The translations under genes were made by a program, and so were the position numbers. A stretch of 64,000 bases of DNA from Streptomyces smaragdinus (GTDB taxonomy: Bacteria > Actinomycetota > Actinomycetes > Streptomycetales > Streptomycetaceae): contig NZ_WEGJ01000004.1 in the NCBI RefSeq assembly GCF_009604385.1, forward strand, positions 186,001 through 250,000, given 5' to 3'. Shown piece after piece: positions 43,530 to 52,976 of the stretch. The first letter of the stretch is position 1; the number at the start of each line of letters is the position of its first letter. The notes beneath the pieces are model-generated. The model made no database searches. It worked only from the letters and a program-made list of their open reading frames with translations, and was not told the origin of the DNA.

Positions 43530-46174
43530 TCCTGGTCTCCTTCACGCTTACCGCTGCTGTCGTTCTTTCTACCCGCGGGCCTCGCCGCCTTCTTGGGCCG
43601 CCCCGCGGTCATTCCACCACCGCGGACCCAGCCGCTGCGGTACGCGGCCATCCGGGCCCGGGCCTCCTCCGGCGTCCGGTCGCGCGGCGGTCTCTCCGCG
43701 GCGTCGGGACGGCCGTCCGGCGCGGACTCGCGGCGCCCGCCGACGTCCCTCAGCTGGGGGGCGAGGCTGGCCTGCCGTACCCGTCGCGGCAGATCGCCCT
43801 CGTCCCGCGTCCCCGGTCCGTCCTGCGGTACGGGAGCGGTGTCCCCGGCGGCGGGCCCCTTGACGGGGACCGCCTGGGCCGTGAGCGGGCGTCTGGCCTT
43901 GCGCTGGGGGAGCTCCAGTACGTCGTCGCGGCCGGCGGACGGCTGGGGTGTCAGCGCCGGGCCGGCGTGCACCGGCTGCGGGACGCGCTCCATCATCCGC
44001 TCGCGCAGGGGGGAGGGCGCCTCGGTGCCGTCGCCGGGGGCGGCGGGCTTGCGGTCGAGTTCCACGGGGGCCTGGAGCAGCGCCCTGGGGAGCAGGACGA
44101 CGACGGTGGTGCCGCCGTACGGCGAGTCCCGCAGGGACACCTTGATGTCGTGCCGGGCGGCGAGCCGGCTGACGACGAACAGGCCGAGCCGGTCGCTGTC
44201 GAAGAGGTCGAGTGTCTCGGCCTGTTCGATGCGCCGGTTCGCGGCGTCGAGGGTCTCCTTGCCCATGCCGAGGCCGCGGTCCTCGACCTCGATGGCGTAG
44301 CCGTTGCCGACCTGTTCGCCGTAGACACGCACCTTGGTGTGCGGCGGCGAGAACTGGGTGGCGTTCTCGACCAGTTCGGCGAGCAGATGGGTGAGGTCGG
44401 CGACCGCCGCGCCGGCCACGGACTGCTCGGGCAGTGTCCGGACCTCGATCCGGGCGTAGTCCTCGACCTCGGAGACGGCAGCCCGTACGACGTTCTGCAG
44501 TGGTACGGGCATCCGCCAGGCGCGGCCGGGGGCCGAGCCGGAGAGGATGATCAGGCTCTCCGCGTGCCGGCGCATCCGGGTGGTGAGGTGGTCGAGGCGG
44601 AACAGGTCCTCGAGTTCGCCGGGGTCGTCGGCGCGCCGCTCCATGCTGTCCAGCAGCGCGAGCTGGCGGTGGACGAGGACCTGGCTGCGGCGGGCGAGGT
44701 TGACGAACACCCCGGAGATGCCGCTGGCCAGTTCGGCGCGTTCCACGGCGGCGTGCAGGGCGGCCCGGTGGACGGTGTTGAGGGCCTCGGCGACCTGGGC
44801 GATCTCGTCGTCGCCGGGCCGGCCCGCCGGGGCCTCCTTGTCGATGTCCAGGGTCTCGCCGCCGCGCAGCCGGCGCATGGCCGCGGGCAGGGTGCTGCGG
44901 GCGAGAGCGAGAGCGCTGTTGCGCAGGGTGATCAGTTCGACGACGAGTCCGCGGCCGACGCGGACGGAGATGACGAGGGCGGCGGCGACGGCGACGAGGC
45001 CGAGCAGCACGGCGGCGCCCGCCGCGCTGAGCACCCCTTCGGTCAGGGGATCGGAGCGGTTGGCGGCGGCCCGGGCGGCGTCCGCGGAGACGGTCTCGAA
45101 CCCGGCGAGCACCTCGCCGGAGGCGCGGTCCCAGTCGCCGGCCGGCACGGCGGTGCCGGCGGCCTTGCCGGGCGCGGCGGCGGTGACCTTCGCCTCGAGG
45201 GCGAGGACGTCGCGGTAGGCGCTGCCGGCGGTGAGGTCCTGCCAGGTCAGCCGCTGCCTGCGCGCGAGGTCGCCGGCGGCGGCCGATTCGAGTACGGCGC
45301 GGGTGGCGGCCGCCCCGATGAACGCCCGGTGCTCGCGTCCGTCGAGGGAGCCCTTCGACTGCCCCCAGGCGAGCAGCGCGGTCTCCCGGGACAGCATTTC
45401 ACCGGCGCGGGCGAACTCGAGCAGGACGCGGGCGTCCGAGGCGTCCCCGGTGTCCTGGATGGCGCTGAGCGAGCCGCCGACGGCGAACGCCTTGTCGATG
45501 GCGGCGCTGTACCGCCCGTACGCCTCGTACCAGTCCGTGCGTCCGTCCTGTACGGCGGTGCGCAGGTCGCCGAGCCGTTTCGTGTCGTCGACCAGCGCGC
45601 GCATCCGGCGCACGGCCTCGGCGGGGAGTTCCTTGCCGTCGGCCACCGTCCGGGTGCCGTCCAGCCGCAGGGCGCCCACGGCGGTGTCGGTCGCGGCGGC
45701 CTGGGTGGCGACGGCGCTCCAGCGGGTGTTGCCGGGGGCGGCGAGGTAACGGGCCACCGCCAGGCGCTCGTTCTGCAGTTCGGCGACGGTACGCGAGAGG
45801 GGGGCGCGTACCTGGGTGTCGACCTGCTCGAGCTGGCGCAGCCTGGCCACGTCCTGGGCGGTGGTGACCGTCGCGTATCCCCACAGGGCGATCAGGGAGA
45901 CCACGGGGACCATCAGAACGGAGATGACCCGCGCGCGGACGGTACGCGGGGCCGGCCACCGGCGCCGGTCCCCGGAGGCGGCGTCCCGCGGCGCCGGACG
46001 AGTGGCGTCCGGGGCGGGTATCTCCCCGCTCTCGTCGGCCGGGGGACCGGCGTGCCGGCGGCGTCCGGACCGCTGCGGCGCCGGTGGGGTCCCGGTGCGC
46101 GGCGCCCGTTTGTCCGGGCCCTGCGGCCGGGGGCCGTGGGAGCCGTTCGCCGGAGTTCTGCCGGGTGTTCGCAT
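43526..46174 (-). CDS. cvnA: Conservon sensor kinase CvnA (nitrate-sensor-like)
   Basis: 882-aa membrane protein. A Pro/Arg-rich cytoplasmic N terminus of about 75 residues leads to a TM helix (VISVLMVPVVSLIALWGY). Then an extracellular NIT-like helical sensor domain to about 420, a second TM (AAVLLGLVAVAAALVI), HAMP, and an ATPase domain with ELVENATQFSPP and VEDRGLGMG. The last 200 residues are a Pro/Arg-rich tail of low complexity. GAGGT precedes the ATG at 46174. It heads the conservon; no dedicated response regulator is present, as usual for conservons. Confidence 0.92.
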   Translation of the reverse strand: MRTPGRTPANGSHGPRPQGPDKRAPRTGTPPAPQRSGRRRHAGPPADESGEIPAPDATRPAPRDAASGDRRRWPAPRTVRARVISVLMVPVVSLIALWGYATVTTAQDVARLRQLEQVDTQVRAPLSRTVAELQNERLAVARYLAAPGNTRWSAVATQAAATDTAVGALRLDGTRTVADGKELPAEAVRRMRALVDDTKRLGDLRTAVQDGRTDWYEAYGRYSAAIDKAFAVGGSLSAIQDTGDASDARVLLEFARAGEMLSRETALLAWGQSKGSLDGREHRAFIGAAATRAVLESAAAGDLARRQRLTWQDLTAGSAYRDVLALEAKVTAAAPGKAAGTAVPAGDWDRASGEVLAGFETVSADAARAAANRSDPLTEGVLSAAGAAVLLGLVAVAAALVISVRVGRGLVVELITLRNSALALARSTLPAAMRRLRGGETLDIDKEAPAGRPGDDEIAQVAEALNTVHRAALHAAVERAELASGISGVFVNLARRSQVLVHRQLALLDSMERRADDPGELEDLFRLDHLTTRMRRHAESLIILSGSAPGRAWRMPVPLQNVVRAAVSEVEDYARIEVRTLPEQSVAGAAVADLTHLLAELVENATQFSPPHTKVRVYGEQVGNGYAIEVEDRGLGMGKETLDAANRRIEQAETLDLFDSDRLGLFVVSRLAARHDIKVSLRDSPYGGTTVVVLLPRALLQAPVELDRKPAAPGDGTEAPSPLRERMMERVPQPVHAGPALTPQPSAGRDDVLELPQRKARRPLTAQAVPVKGPAAGDTAPVPQDGPGTRDEGDLPRRVRQASLAPQLRDVGGRRESAPDGRPDAAERPPRDRTPEEARARMAAYRSGWVRGGGMTAGRPKKAARPAGRKNDSSGKREGDQE

Positions 46175-46244
46175 GTGCGACCTCGCGTAAGGAAGACGCC
46201 CCCGTGAGAGGCAGATGTGCGTGCGTGCTGTCGTCGTACGGGCG

Positions 46245-47018
46245 TCAGGGGGCGGCGCCTTCCGGTAGTCGCTGGGCCGACGCGGAGGCGGCGTGTTCCT
46301 GCGCGGTCGGCGACAGCGCGACGAACGCCGAGGTGAGGAAGAGGTAGGAGCCGAGGCCGACGGCGAGGGGGAAGATGAACTGCATCGCCGTGGCCCCGGC
46401 CGGGCTGCCCGCAAAGGGGTCCGGGGTGACGGAGACGGCCGCCATCCCCGTGTAGTGCATGCTGCTGACCGCCGCGCCCATCACCAGGGAGGCGAACCCC
46501 ATGGCGACGGGCGTGTGGATGTTGAGCGCCGCCCACAGGGCCGCCGTGGCGGCCACCACCGCGATGACGACGGACAGGCCGACGAGCATCGGGTCGTACG
46601 CGATCGAGCCCTTGACGCGGACGGCGGACATGCCGATGTAGTGCATGCTGGCCACGCCGAGTCCGGTGGTGAGTCCGCCGAGCGCGAGGGCCCGGCCGCG
46701 TCCCTGCCCGTAACCGACGGCGAACACGCCGCCGCCGACGACCGCCATCGCGACGATCAGACTCAGCACGGTCAGCGGCACGTTGTAGCGCAGCGCGCTG
46801 CCCTTGACGCTGAAGCCGAGCATGGCGACGAAGTGCATCGTCCAGATCCCCGTCCCCAGCGCCGAGGCCGCGGTGAGGAGCCAGTTGCGCCGGGAGCTGC
46901 CGGAGGCGGCCAGGGCGCGCAGCGTGCAACGCAGTGCGAGCGCCGCGCCGATGCAGGCCATGACGTACGACAGTAGCGGTGTCAGCCAGCCGAAGGTGGC
47001 ATGGTCCAGGTGTCCCAT
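46245..47018 (-). CDS. MHYT-domain membrane protein
   Basis: 257 aa, seven predicted TM segments. Three MHYT-type motifs: WTMHFVAML near residue 60, SMHYIGMSA near 125 and SMHYTGMAA near 190. The conserved Met/His may bind copper or sense gases/redox in the membrane. There is no GGDEF/EAL or kinase domain attached, so the output is unknown. It ends 70 bp before cvnA on the same strand; cotranscription with the conservon is possible. Confidence 0.9.
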   Translation of the reverse strand: MGHLDHATFGWLTPLLSYVMACIGAALALRCTLRALAASGSSRRNWLLTAASALGTGIWTMHFVAMLGFSVKGSALRYNVPLTVLSLIVAMAVVGGGVFAVGYGQGRGRALALGGLTTGLGVASMHYIGMSAVRVKGSIAYDPMLVGLSVVIAVVAATAALWAALNIHTPVAMGFASLVMGAAVSSMHYTGMAAVSVTPDPFAGSPAGATAMQFIFPLAVGLGSYLFLTSAFVALSPTAQEHAASASAQRLPEGAAP

Positions 47019-47217
47019 ATCCCCTGGACGCTAGTCCGCTCGGGGGCGCACGCCGGGGGCGCTGTCCGAAAGCTGACCGGATTTGACAGATTTCTTTGCT
47101 GATTTGAATCAAACTCGATCGACCGTGCCAAGGGATGCAATTTTCCCGTGTCATATGCATCGGCCTCACGCCGTCAACTGCCGTCCGATCGGAGGATGTT
47201 CACACCATCGGGGGGTT
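47019..47217. other. Intergenic region between MHYT and small membrane protein genes
   Basis: 199-bp gap with an AT-rich core around 47084-47115 containing TTGACA and the palindrome TGATT-TG-AATCA (47100-47111). Possibly the promoter of the MHYT gene; no certain element. Confidence 0.3.
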
Positions 47218-47403
47218 TCAGCGCTCCAGTTGCTTGCGGGTGACCCGGCGCAGCCGCTTGCGCTGCGAGGGGTCGAGCACCAGATAGCCGACGGCCGGCA
47301 CACCCACCAGAACGAGCAGGGTGATCCACAGCGACCCGGTGATCAGCAGGAGCAGCGTCGCCGCGGCCACGCCGCCGACGACGAGCTTGGTCTTGTTGGA
47401 CAT
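47218..47403 (-). CDS. Small two-helix membrane protein
   Basis: 61 aa. Starts MSNKTKLVVGG, has one long or two closely spaced hydrophobic helices (VAAATLLLLITGSLWITLL and beyond), then an Arg/Lys-rich C terminus (RKRLRRVTRKQ). No family recognised. A strong GAGGAGGG precedes the ATG, supporting expression. Function unknown; possibly a membrane anchor. Confidence 0.7.
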   Translation of the reverse strand: MSNKTKLVVGGVAAATLLLLITGSLWITLLVLVGVPAVGYLVLDPSQRKRLRRVTRKQLER

Positions 47404-47612
47404 CTTCGAGCCCTCCTCGGCGGCTCCCGGGGCCGCCCTCCCGGACGGAGAACGGACGGGCGATCCGCCCGGTTCCTTTATCCCACGCGGGAGACGGACC
47501 GGCCCTCCTGCGGAGGGAGGAGCACCGCCCCGGTATTTTCCGGGTGCCCGTGTCGGGGGTGATGTACACTCGGCCGCTCGCGAGTAGTCAAATTTGAGGA
47601 GTGCGTCGGTAC

Positions 47613-50414
47613 GTGACCGCCCCCGTGATGACCGCCCTGTCCCGTCTCCCTGTCGTCTTCCTGCCCGCCGACCCGCCGCGCTGCGGACGGATCGCCTTCT
47701 GGAGTCCGGCGGACGAACCACCCGCGTACGAGGGCGGCGTCGCCGGCGGCCTCACCGTCGCCGTACCCGAACCCACCGGCGTCCGGGCGCTCCGGCTGTC
47801 CCTCGAGGACGCGCTGCCGGTACTGACCCGCGCCCGTGCGCTGCCGGACGCCGACCCCTCGGCGGCCTTCTGGGGCACCGCCGCGACGGAAGCCCTGCGG
47901 CTCGCCGCGCACGGCCGGCTGCTGCCCGGGCTGACCGCCGGCGACCACGACGCCTGGCGCGTCGGGCCGCTCGGGCAGCGGGACCTCGAGCGGATCCGCG
48001 CCCTGGCCGCCGCGATGCCGCCCGAGGCGCGCGCCGTCCCGCTGCCCGGCGCCGGCCCCGCCCGGCTGCCCGCGGCCGAGCCGCTGCTGCGCTCCTTCCT
48101 GGACGCGGTGGCCGACTGTCTGCCGCGTACGCCCGCCGCGGTGCTCGCGGCCGGCGGCCCCGCCCACGCGCTCGCCGGAGCACCGCCCCGGCCGCTGCCG
48201 GAGCTGCGCACCTGGGCGGCCCAGGTCGCCGCCGGGCACGACGCCGGCGTCCGGGTCTCCCTGCGCGTCGACATGGACGACACCGGCGCCCGGCCGTCGT
48301 TCCGCGCGGTGGCGCAGCTGCACAGCCTGAGCGACCCGGCGCTGGTGGCCGACGCCGCCGAGGTGTGGGCCGGGGAGACACCCGCGGCCCGGGCCTTCGG
48401 ACCGCGGGCGCGGCCGGACACCCTGCTCGCCCTGCGCCGCGCCGCCGGGGCGTGGCCGGCGATCGGGCCGCTGCTGTCCGCCGCCGTGCCCGACGCGATC
48501 GAGCTCGCCGACGAGGAGATCGCCGAGCTCCTCGGCCCCGCGGTACGGGAACTGGCCGCCGCGGGGATCGAGGTGCACTGGCCGCGGGATCTCGCCAGGG
48601 CGCTGACCGGCCGGGTGGTGATCGGTCCGCGGGACGGCGCCACGGGATCCGGCCCGCCGTCGTTGCTGTCGGCGGGGGCCCTGGTCCGGTTCAGCTGGCG
48701 GTTCGCGGTCGGCGACACGGAGCTCACGCGGCAGGAGCTCGACCGGCTGGCGGAGGCCGGCCGGCCGGTGGTGCGGCTGCGTGACCGGTGGGTGCTGGTC
48801 GACCCGGGCTCCGTACGGCGGGCGCTGGAGCGCCGGGACGACGCGCTGACGCCGGCGGCGGCCCTCGGGGCGGCGCTCACGGGCTCGGTGGAGGTCGGCG
48901 GCGAGCAGGTGGAGGCGGCCGCCTCCGGCTGGCTGGACGCCCTGCGCGAGCGGATCACCCGGCCGCAGGACGAGGAGCCGGTGAAGCAGCCCGCCGCCCT
49001 CGCCGCGACGCTGCGCGACTACCAGCTGCGCGGCCTGTCCTGGCTGCACCGGATGACGTCGCTCGGCCTCGGCGGATGCCTCGCGGACGACATGGGGCTG
49101 GGCAAGACCATCACGCTCATCGCGCTCCATGTGCTGCGCCAGGAGGATCCGGGGACGGCCGGCCCCACGCTGGTCGTCTGTCCGGCGTCGCTGCTGGGCA
49201 ACTGGCAGCGCGAGATCGAATCGTTCGCCCCCGGCACCGCGGTCCGTCGTTTCCACGGCTCCGACCGCGACCTCGACGAGCTGGCGCCGGACACGTTCGT
49301 GCTGACGACGTACGGGACGATGCGGCTGGACGCCGAGCGGCTCGGAGAGGCGGACTGGGGCATGGTCGTCGCCGACGAGGCCCAGCACGTGAAGAACCCG
49401 TTCTCCGGCACCGCCCGGCAGCTGCGCACCATCCCGGCGAAGGCGAGGGTCGCGCTGACCGGCACCCCGGTGGAGAACAACCTCTCCGAACTGTGGGCGA
49501 TCCTCGACTGGACGACCCCCGGACTGCTCGGCCCGCTCGCCCGGTTCCGCGCCCTGCACGCCGACGCGGCGGAGAGCGGCACCGACCCGGCCGCCGCCGA
49601 ACGGCTCGCGAAACTGGTCCGCCCGTTCCTCCTGCGCCGGCGGAAGTCCGATCCGGACATCGTGCCCGAGCTGCCGCCCAAGACGGAGACGGACCGGACG
49701 GTGGCGCTGACCGCCGAGCAGGCCGGACTGTACGAGGCGACGGTACGCGAGACGCTCGCCGCGATCGCGGGGGCGGACGGGATGGCCCGCCGCGGTCTGG
49801 TCATGAAGCTGATGACGGGCCTGAAGCAGATCTGCAACCACCCCGCCCAGTTCCTCGGGGAGGACAGGCCGCGTATCGCCGGCCGTTCGGGGAAGCTGGA
49901 GCTGCTCGACGAACTGCTCGACACCATCCTGGCGGAGGGCGCCTCGGTGCTGGTCTTCACCCAGTACGTCCGGATGGCGCGCCTGCTCGAACGTCATCTG
50001 GCGGACCGCGGGGTGCGCACCGGATTTCTGCACGGGGGCACGCCGGTGCCCGAGCGGGAGCGGATGGTCGATCGTTTCCAGCGGGGGGAGGTGCCCGTCT
50101 TCCTGCTGTCCCTCAAGGCCGCCGGCACCGGGCTCAACCTCACCCGCGCCGAACACGTCGTCCACTACGACCGCTGGTGGAACCCCGCCGTCGAGGCCCA
50201 GGCCACCGACCGGGCGTACCGGATCGGTCAGACGCGGCCGGTGCAGGTGCACCGGCTGTGCGCGGAGGGGACCATCGAGGACCGGATCGCACAGATGCTG
50301 ACACGCAAACAGGGGCTGGCGGACGCCGTGCTCGGCTCCGGCGAGGCGGCCTTCACCGAGCTGACGGACGGCGAGCTGGCCGATCTGGTCGCGCTGCGAG
50401 GGGGCGGACGATGA
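47613..50414 (+). CDS. SNF2-family helicase
   Basis: 933-aa SWI2/SNF2 ATPase. An N-terminal Ala/Pro-rich region of about 430 residues, including a SNF2_N-associated domain, precedes the motor. Motif I is DDMGLGKT near residue 490, Ia VVCPASLLGNW, II ADEAQ (DEAQ box), III LTGTPVENNL, then helicase C with VFTQYVRMARLL, LKAAGTGLNLT and RAYRIGQTRPV. It remodels protein-DNA complexes in an ATP-dependent way. GAGGAG suits the GTG at 47613; the GTG at 47601 is too close to it. The stop overlaps the SWIM gene start (ATGA). Confidence 0.9.
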   Translation: MTAPVMTALSRLPVVFLPADPPRCGRIAFWSPADEPPAYEGGVAGGLTVAVPEPTGVRALRLSLEDALPVLTRARALPDADPSAAFWGTAATEALRLAAHGRLLPGLTAGDHDAWRVGPLGQRDLERIRALAAAMPPEARAVPLPGAGPARLPAAEPLLRSFLDAVADCLPRTPAAVLAAGGPAHALAGAPPRPLPELRTWAAQVAAGHDAGVRVSLRVDMDDTGARPSFRAVAQLHSLSDPALVADAAEVWAGETPAARAFGPRARPDTLLALRRAAGAWPAIGPLLSAAVPDAIELADEEIAELLGPAVRELAAAGIEVHWPRDLARALTGRVVIGPRDGATGSGPPSLLSAGALVRFSWRFAVGDTELTRQELDRLAEAGRPVVRLRDRWVLVDPGSVRRALERRDDALTPAAALGAALTGSVEVGGEQVEAAASGWLDALRERITRPQDEEPVKQPAALAATLRDYQLRGLSWLHRMTSLGLGGCLADDMGLGKTITLIALHVLRQEDPGTAGPTLVVCPASLLGNWQREIESFAPGTAVRRFHGSDRDLDELAPDTFVLTTYGTMRLDAERLGEADWGMVVADEAQHVKNPFSGTARQLRTIPAKARVALTGTPVENNLSELWAILDWTTPGLLGPLARFRALHADAAESGTDPAAAERLAKLVRPFLLRRRKSDPDIVPELPPKTETDRTVALTAEQAGLYEATVRETLAAIAGADGMARRGLVMKLMTGLKQICNHPAQFLGEDRPRIAGRSGKLELLDELLDTILAEGASVLVFTQYVRMARLLERHLADRGVRTGFLHGGTPVPERERMVDRFQRGEVPVFLLSLKAAGTGLNLTRAEHVVHYDRWWNPAVEAQATDRAYRIGQTRPVQVHRLCAEGTIEDRIAQMLTRKQGLADAVLGSGEAAFTELTDGELADLVALRGGGR

Positions 50415-51682
50415 CCGAACTGACCTTTGCTCCCCTGCCGCCCGCGGGGGGCCGCGGTTTCGCCGTCACCTGGTGGGGACAGGCCTGGCTCCGGGCGCTC
50501 GAGGATTCCGTGCTGGAGCAGTGGTCGCTGGCCCGGGGGCGCAAGCAGGCCCGGGCCGGCGCGGTGGGCGCCGTCTCGGTCCGGCCGGGGCGGATCACCG
50601 CCATGGTCACCGGGCGGGACCGGGTCGTGCAGCGTACGGACGTGCTGCTGCCGGTGCTGTCCGAGGACGACTGGGAGCGGCTGCTCGACGTGGTCGCGGA
50701 CCGGTCGGGGCATGTCGCGGCGCTGCTCGACCGGGACATGCCCGCGCAGTTGGCCGAGGACGCGTCGGCGGCCGGGGTGGAGTTGCTGCCCGGCATCGGG
50801 GATCTGCAGGCGGAGTGCGGCTGCGAGGAGTGGGATCACTGCGAGCACAGTGCCGCCCTGTGCTACCAGATGGGGCGGCTGCTGGACGCCGATCCGTTCG
50901 TCCTGCTGCTCGTACGCGGGCGCGGTGAGCGGGAGTTGCTGGCGGAGCTCCAGGAACGCGGCACCGCCGCGGCCCGCGCGGCGTCGACCGCCGGGAGCGG
51001 CGAGGAAGGGGCCGACGCCGACGAGGGGGTGCCGGCGGACGCCGTGTTCGCGGCGCCACGGGTGCCGTTGCCCGCGCCGCCGGAACCGGTGGCACACGCC
51101 GGTACGGCTCCCGTGCTGGGCGCGGGAACGGCGGCGCCCGCGGAAGTGGACGAGGCGGCGCTGGAGTTCCTCGTCGGGGCCACCGCCCGGCTGGCGCGCC
51201 TGATGCTCGCCGAGGCGCTCGCCCCCGGGCACCCCGGGGAGCCTTCCCCCGGCATGTCCCCCGACGTGTCCGCCGACGCGGCACGGCTGGCGGCCGGCGA
51301 TCCGCCGCCGCGGGTCGCGGTACGGCTCGCCGCGGGCTCGGGACGGGACCGTGCGGCGCTGGCGCGGGCGGCCGCCGCCTGGCGGTACGGCGGTGCGGGC
51401 GCGCTGGAGGTGCTGGAGGGCGGCTGGACGCCGGACGCGGCCGCGCTCGTCCGGGCACGGGCACAGCTGGACGAGGCGTGGGCCGGTGACGAGGCCCCGG
51501 CGCTGCGCCGCTCCGGCGGGCGCTGGACGGTCGTCGGGGGCGCCGGGCAGTTGCGGCTGGGGCGGGACGGCCGGTGGTGGCCGTACCGCAAGGGTCCCCG
51601 CGGCGTGTGGGAGCCCGCCGGCCCGGCGGAGCACGACCCGGCGACGGCGCTGGCGGCGCTCGGCGAGCCGGCGGCCGGCTGA
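50411..51682 (+). CDS. SWIM zinc-finger protein
   Basis: 423 aa. The SWIM motif CGC-x6-CxH is seen as ECGCEEWDHCEH near residue 138, preceded by the WWGQAW start typical of this family. The middle is Ala/Glu/Pro-rich; the C-terminal half has repeated RAALARAAAAW-like helices. It is translationally coupled (ATGA) to the SNF2 gene, and this pair is common in actinobacteria. It presumably assists the helicase in binding nucleic acid or protein. Confidence 0.9.
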   Translation: MTELTFAPLPPAGGRGFAVTWWGQAWLRALEDSVLEQWSLARGRKQARAGAVGAVSVRPGRITAMVTGRDRVVQRTDVLLPVLSEDDWERLLDVVADRSGHVAALLDRDMPAQLAEDASAAGVELLPGIGDLQAECGCEEWDHCEHSAALCYQMGRLLDADPFVLLLVRGRGERELLAELQERGTAAARAASTAGSGEEGADADEGVPADAVFAAPRVPLPAPPEPVAHAGTAPVLGAGTAAPAEVDEAALEFLVGATARLARLMLAEALAPGHPGEPSPGMSPDVSADAARLAAGDPPPRVAVRLAAGSGRDRAALARAAAAWRYGGAGALEVLEGGWTPDAAALVRARAQLDEAWAGDEAPALRRSGGRWTVVGGAGQLRLGRDGRWWPYRKGPRGVWEPAGPAEHDPATALAALGEPAAG

Positions 51683-51683
51683 G

Positions 51684-51728
51684 CGCGGGGGTCCGGACAC
51701 GGCTGTGCGCCGTGTCCGGACCCCCGCG
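51684..51728. terminator. Bidirectional terminator between SWIM and citrate synthase genes
   Basis: About 19-bp perfect stem beginning CGCGGGGGTCCGGACACGG, 7-base loop, between convergent stops at 51682 and 51729. Can act on both strands. Confidence 0.8.
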
Positions 51729-52883
51729 TCAGGGCAGCGGCTGCGGGGCCGGCGGCCCCGCGTACCGTGCCGCGGGGCGGATGATCTTCGGGTCCTCGGC
51801 CTGCTCCAGGATGTTGGCGCTCCAGCCGACGACACGGGCCGCGGCGAACGTGGGCGTGAACATGTCCCGCGGCAGCCCGCACAGCTCCATCACCACACCG
51901 GCGTAGAACTCGACGTTGGTGTGCAGCTCTCGGCCGGGCTTGAGTTCGGCCAGGATCTCGACGACCTTGCGCTCCACCTCCACGGCGAAGTCGACGAGCG
52001 CTCCGCCGAACTCCCGGGCGATGCCCTTGAGCATCCGCGAACGGGGGTCCTCCGTCCGGTAGACGGGGTGCCCGAAGCCCATGATGCGGTCGCCGGCCAG
52101 TACCCGCTCGCGGATCCACGGGTCGATGCGGTCCGGGGTGCCGATCGCGTCCAGGGTGTCCAGGGCGCGGCTCGGGGCACCGCCGTGCAGTGGCCCGGAG
52201 AGCGCGCCGATCGCCCCGACGAGGCACGCCCCGAGGTCGGCGCCGGTGGAGGCGATGGTGCGGGCCGTGAACGTCGACGCGTTGAAGCCGTGGTCGACCG
52301 TGGAGATCAGATAGGCCTCGATCGCCCGCGTCCGGGCCGCATCCGGCTCCTCGCCGGTCAGCATGTAGAGGTAGTTGGCGGCGTACGGCAGGTCCGCCCG
52401 CGGCTCCACCGGCGCCAGTCCCCGGCCGATGCGCTGCAGCGCGGTGAGGATCACCGGCACCTTCGCGCACGCCGCCAGCGCGTCCTCGGTCCGCTGCCGG
52501 GGGCCGATGTCGTACAGCGGGCGGAAGCCCGCCGACGCGGCGGTCTGCGACAGGGCCGTGCGCAGTCCGGCGAGCGGACCCGACAGCGCGCAGGACCGGG
52601 CGATCGCGGGCAGGGCGTCGCGGATGTCCGCGGGCAGCGGGCGCAACGCGGCGGTGCGCGCCAGGAATTCGCCCCGCTGCTCCTCGTCCGGCAGCTCGCC
52701 GTGGAACATCAGGTACCAGACGTCCTCGAAGGTGCGGTGGCGTGCCAGCTCCACCGCCGAGTACTGCCGGTAGTGGTAGAAGCCCTCGCGCCCGCGGACG
52801 TCGCCGAGCCGGGTCTCCGTCACGATCACACCGCTGAGCCCTCGTGGGGCCTCCATGGGGGCGTCGACCGGAAGCGTTGTCAT
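51729..52883 (-). CDS. Citrate synthase (type I, short form)
   Basis: 384-aa citrate/2-methylcitrate synthase-family enzyme condensing an acyl-CoA with oxaloacetate. Catalytic His residues are visible in GPLHGGAP and MGFGHPVYRTEDPR. The usual Asp of the NVDFY motif is Glu here (HTNVEFYAG). A TACAAGGAGGAACAGCC-type ribosome site is excellent. It is divergent from a second citrate-synthase-like gene that carries a DNA-binding domain, 93 bp away; operator-like TTGACTGAA repeats lie between. It is probably not the cell's only citrate synthase. Confidence 0.9.
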   Translation of the reverse strand: MTTLPVDAPMEAPRGLSGVIVTETRLGDVRGREGFYHYRQYSAVELARHRTFEDVWYLMFHGELPDEEQRGEFLARTAALRPLPADIRDALPAIARSCALSGPLAGLRTALSQTAASAGFRPLYDIGPRQRTEDALAACAKVPVILTALQRIGRGLAPVEPRADLPYAANYLYMLTGEEPDAARTRAIEAYLISTVDHGFNASTFTARTIASTGADLGACLVGAIGALSGPLHGGAPSRALDTLDAIGTPDRIDPWIRERVLAGDRIMGFGHPVYRTEDPRSRMLKGIAREFGGALVDFAVEVERKVVEILAELKPGRELHTNVEFYAGVVMELCGLPRDMFTPTFAAARVVGWSANILEQAEDPKIIRPAARYAGPPAPQPLP

Positions 52884-52921
52884 GGCTGTTCCTCCTTGTA
52901 CTTGACCAACACCATCCATCC

Positions 52922-52955
52922 TTGACTGAAATTCTGTCAATGTTGACTGAATCAA
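52922..52955. promoter_or_regulatory. Repeated TTGACTGAA operator in divergent citrate synthase region
   Basis: TTGACTGAA at 52922-52930 and again at 52943-52951, exactly 21 bp apart. Each TTGAC is followed by an inverse partner (GTCAA 52936-52940, TCAA 52952-52955). The region is far more AT-rich than its surroundings. Probable binding site, perhaps for the HTH-citrate synthase itself. Confidence 0.55.
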
Positions 52956-52976
52956 TGTTCTAGAGTGGATTTCCTC

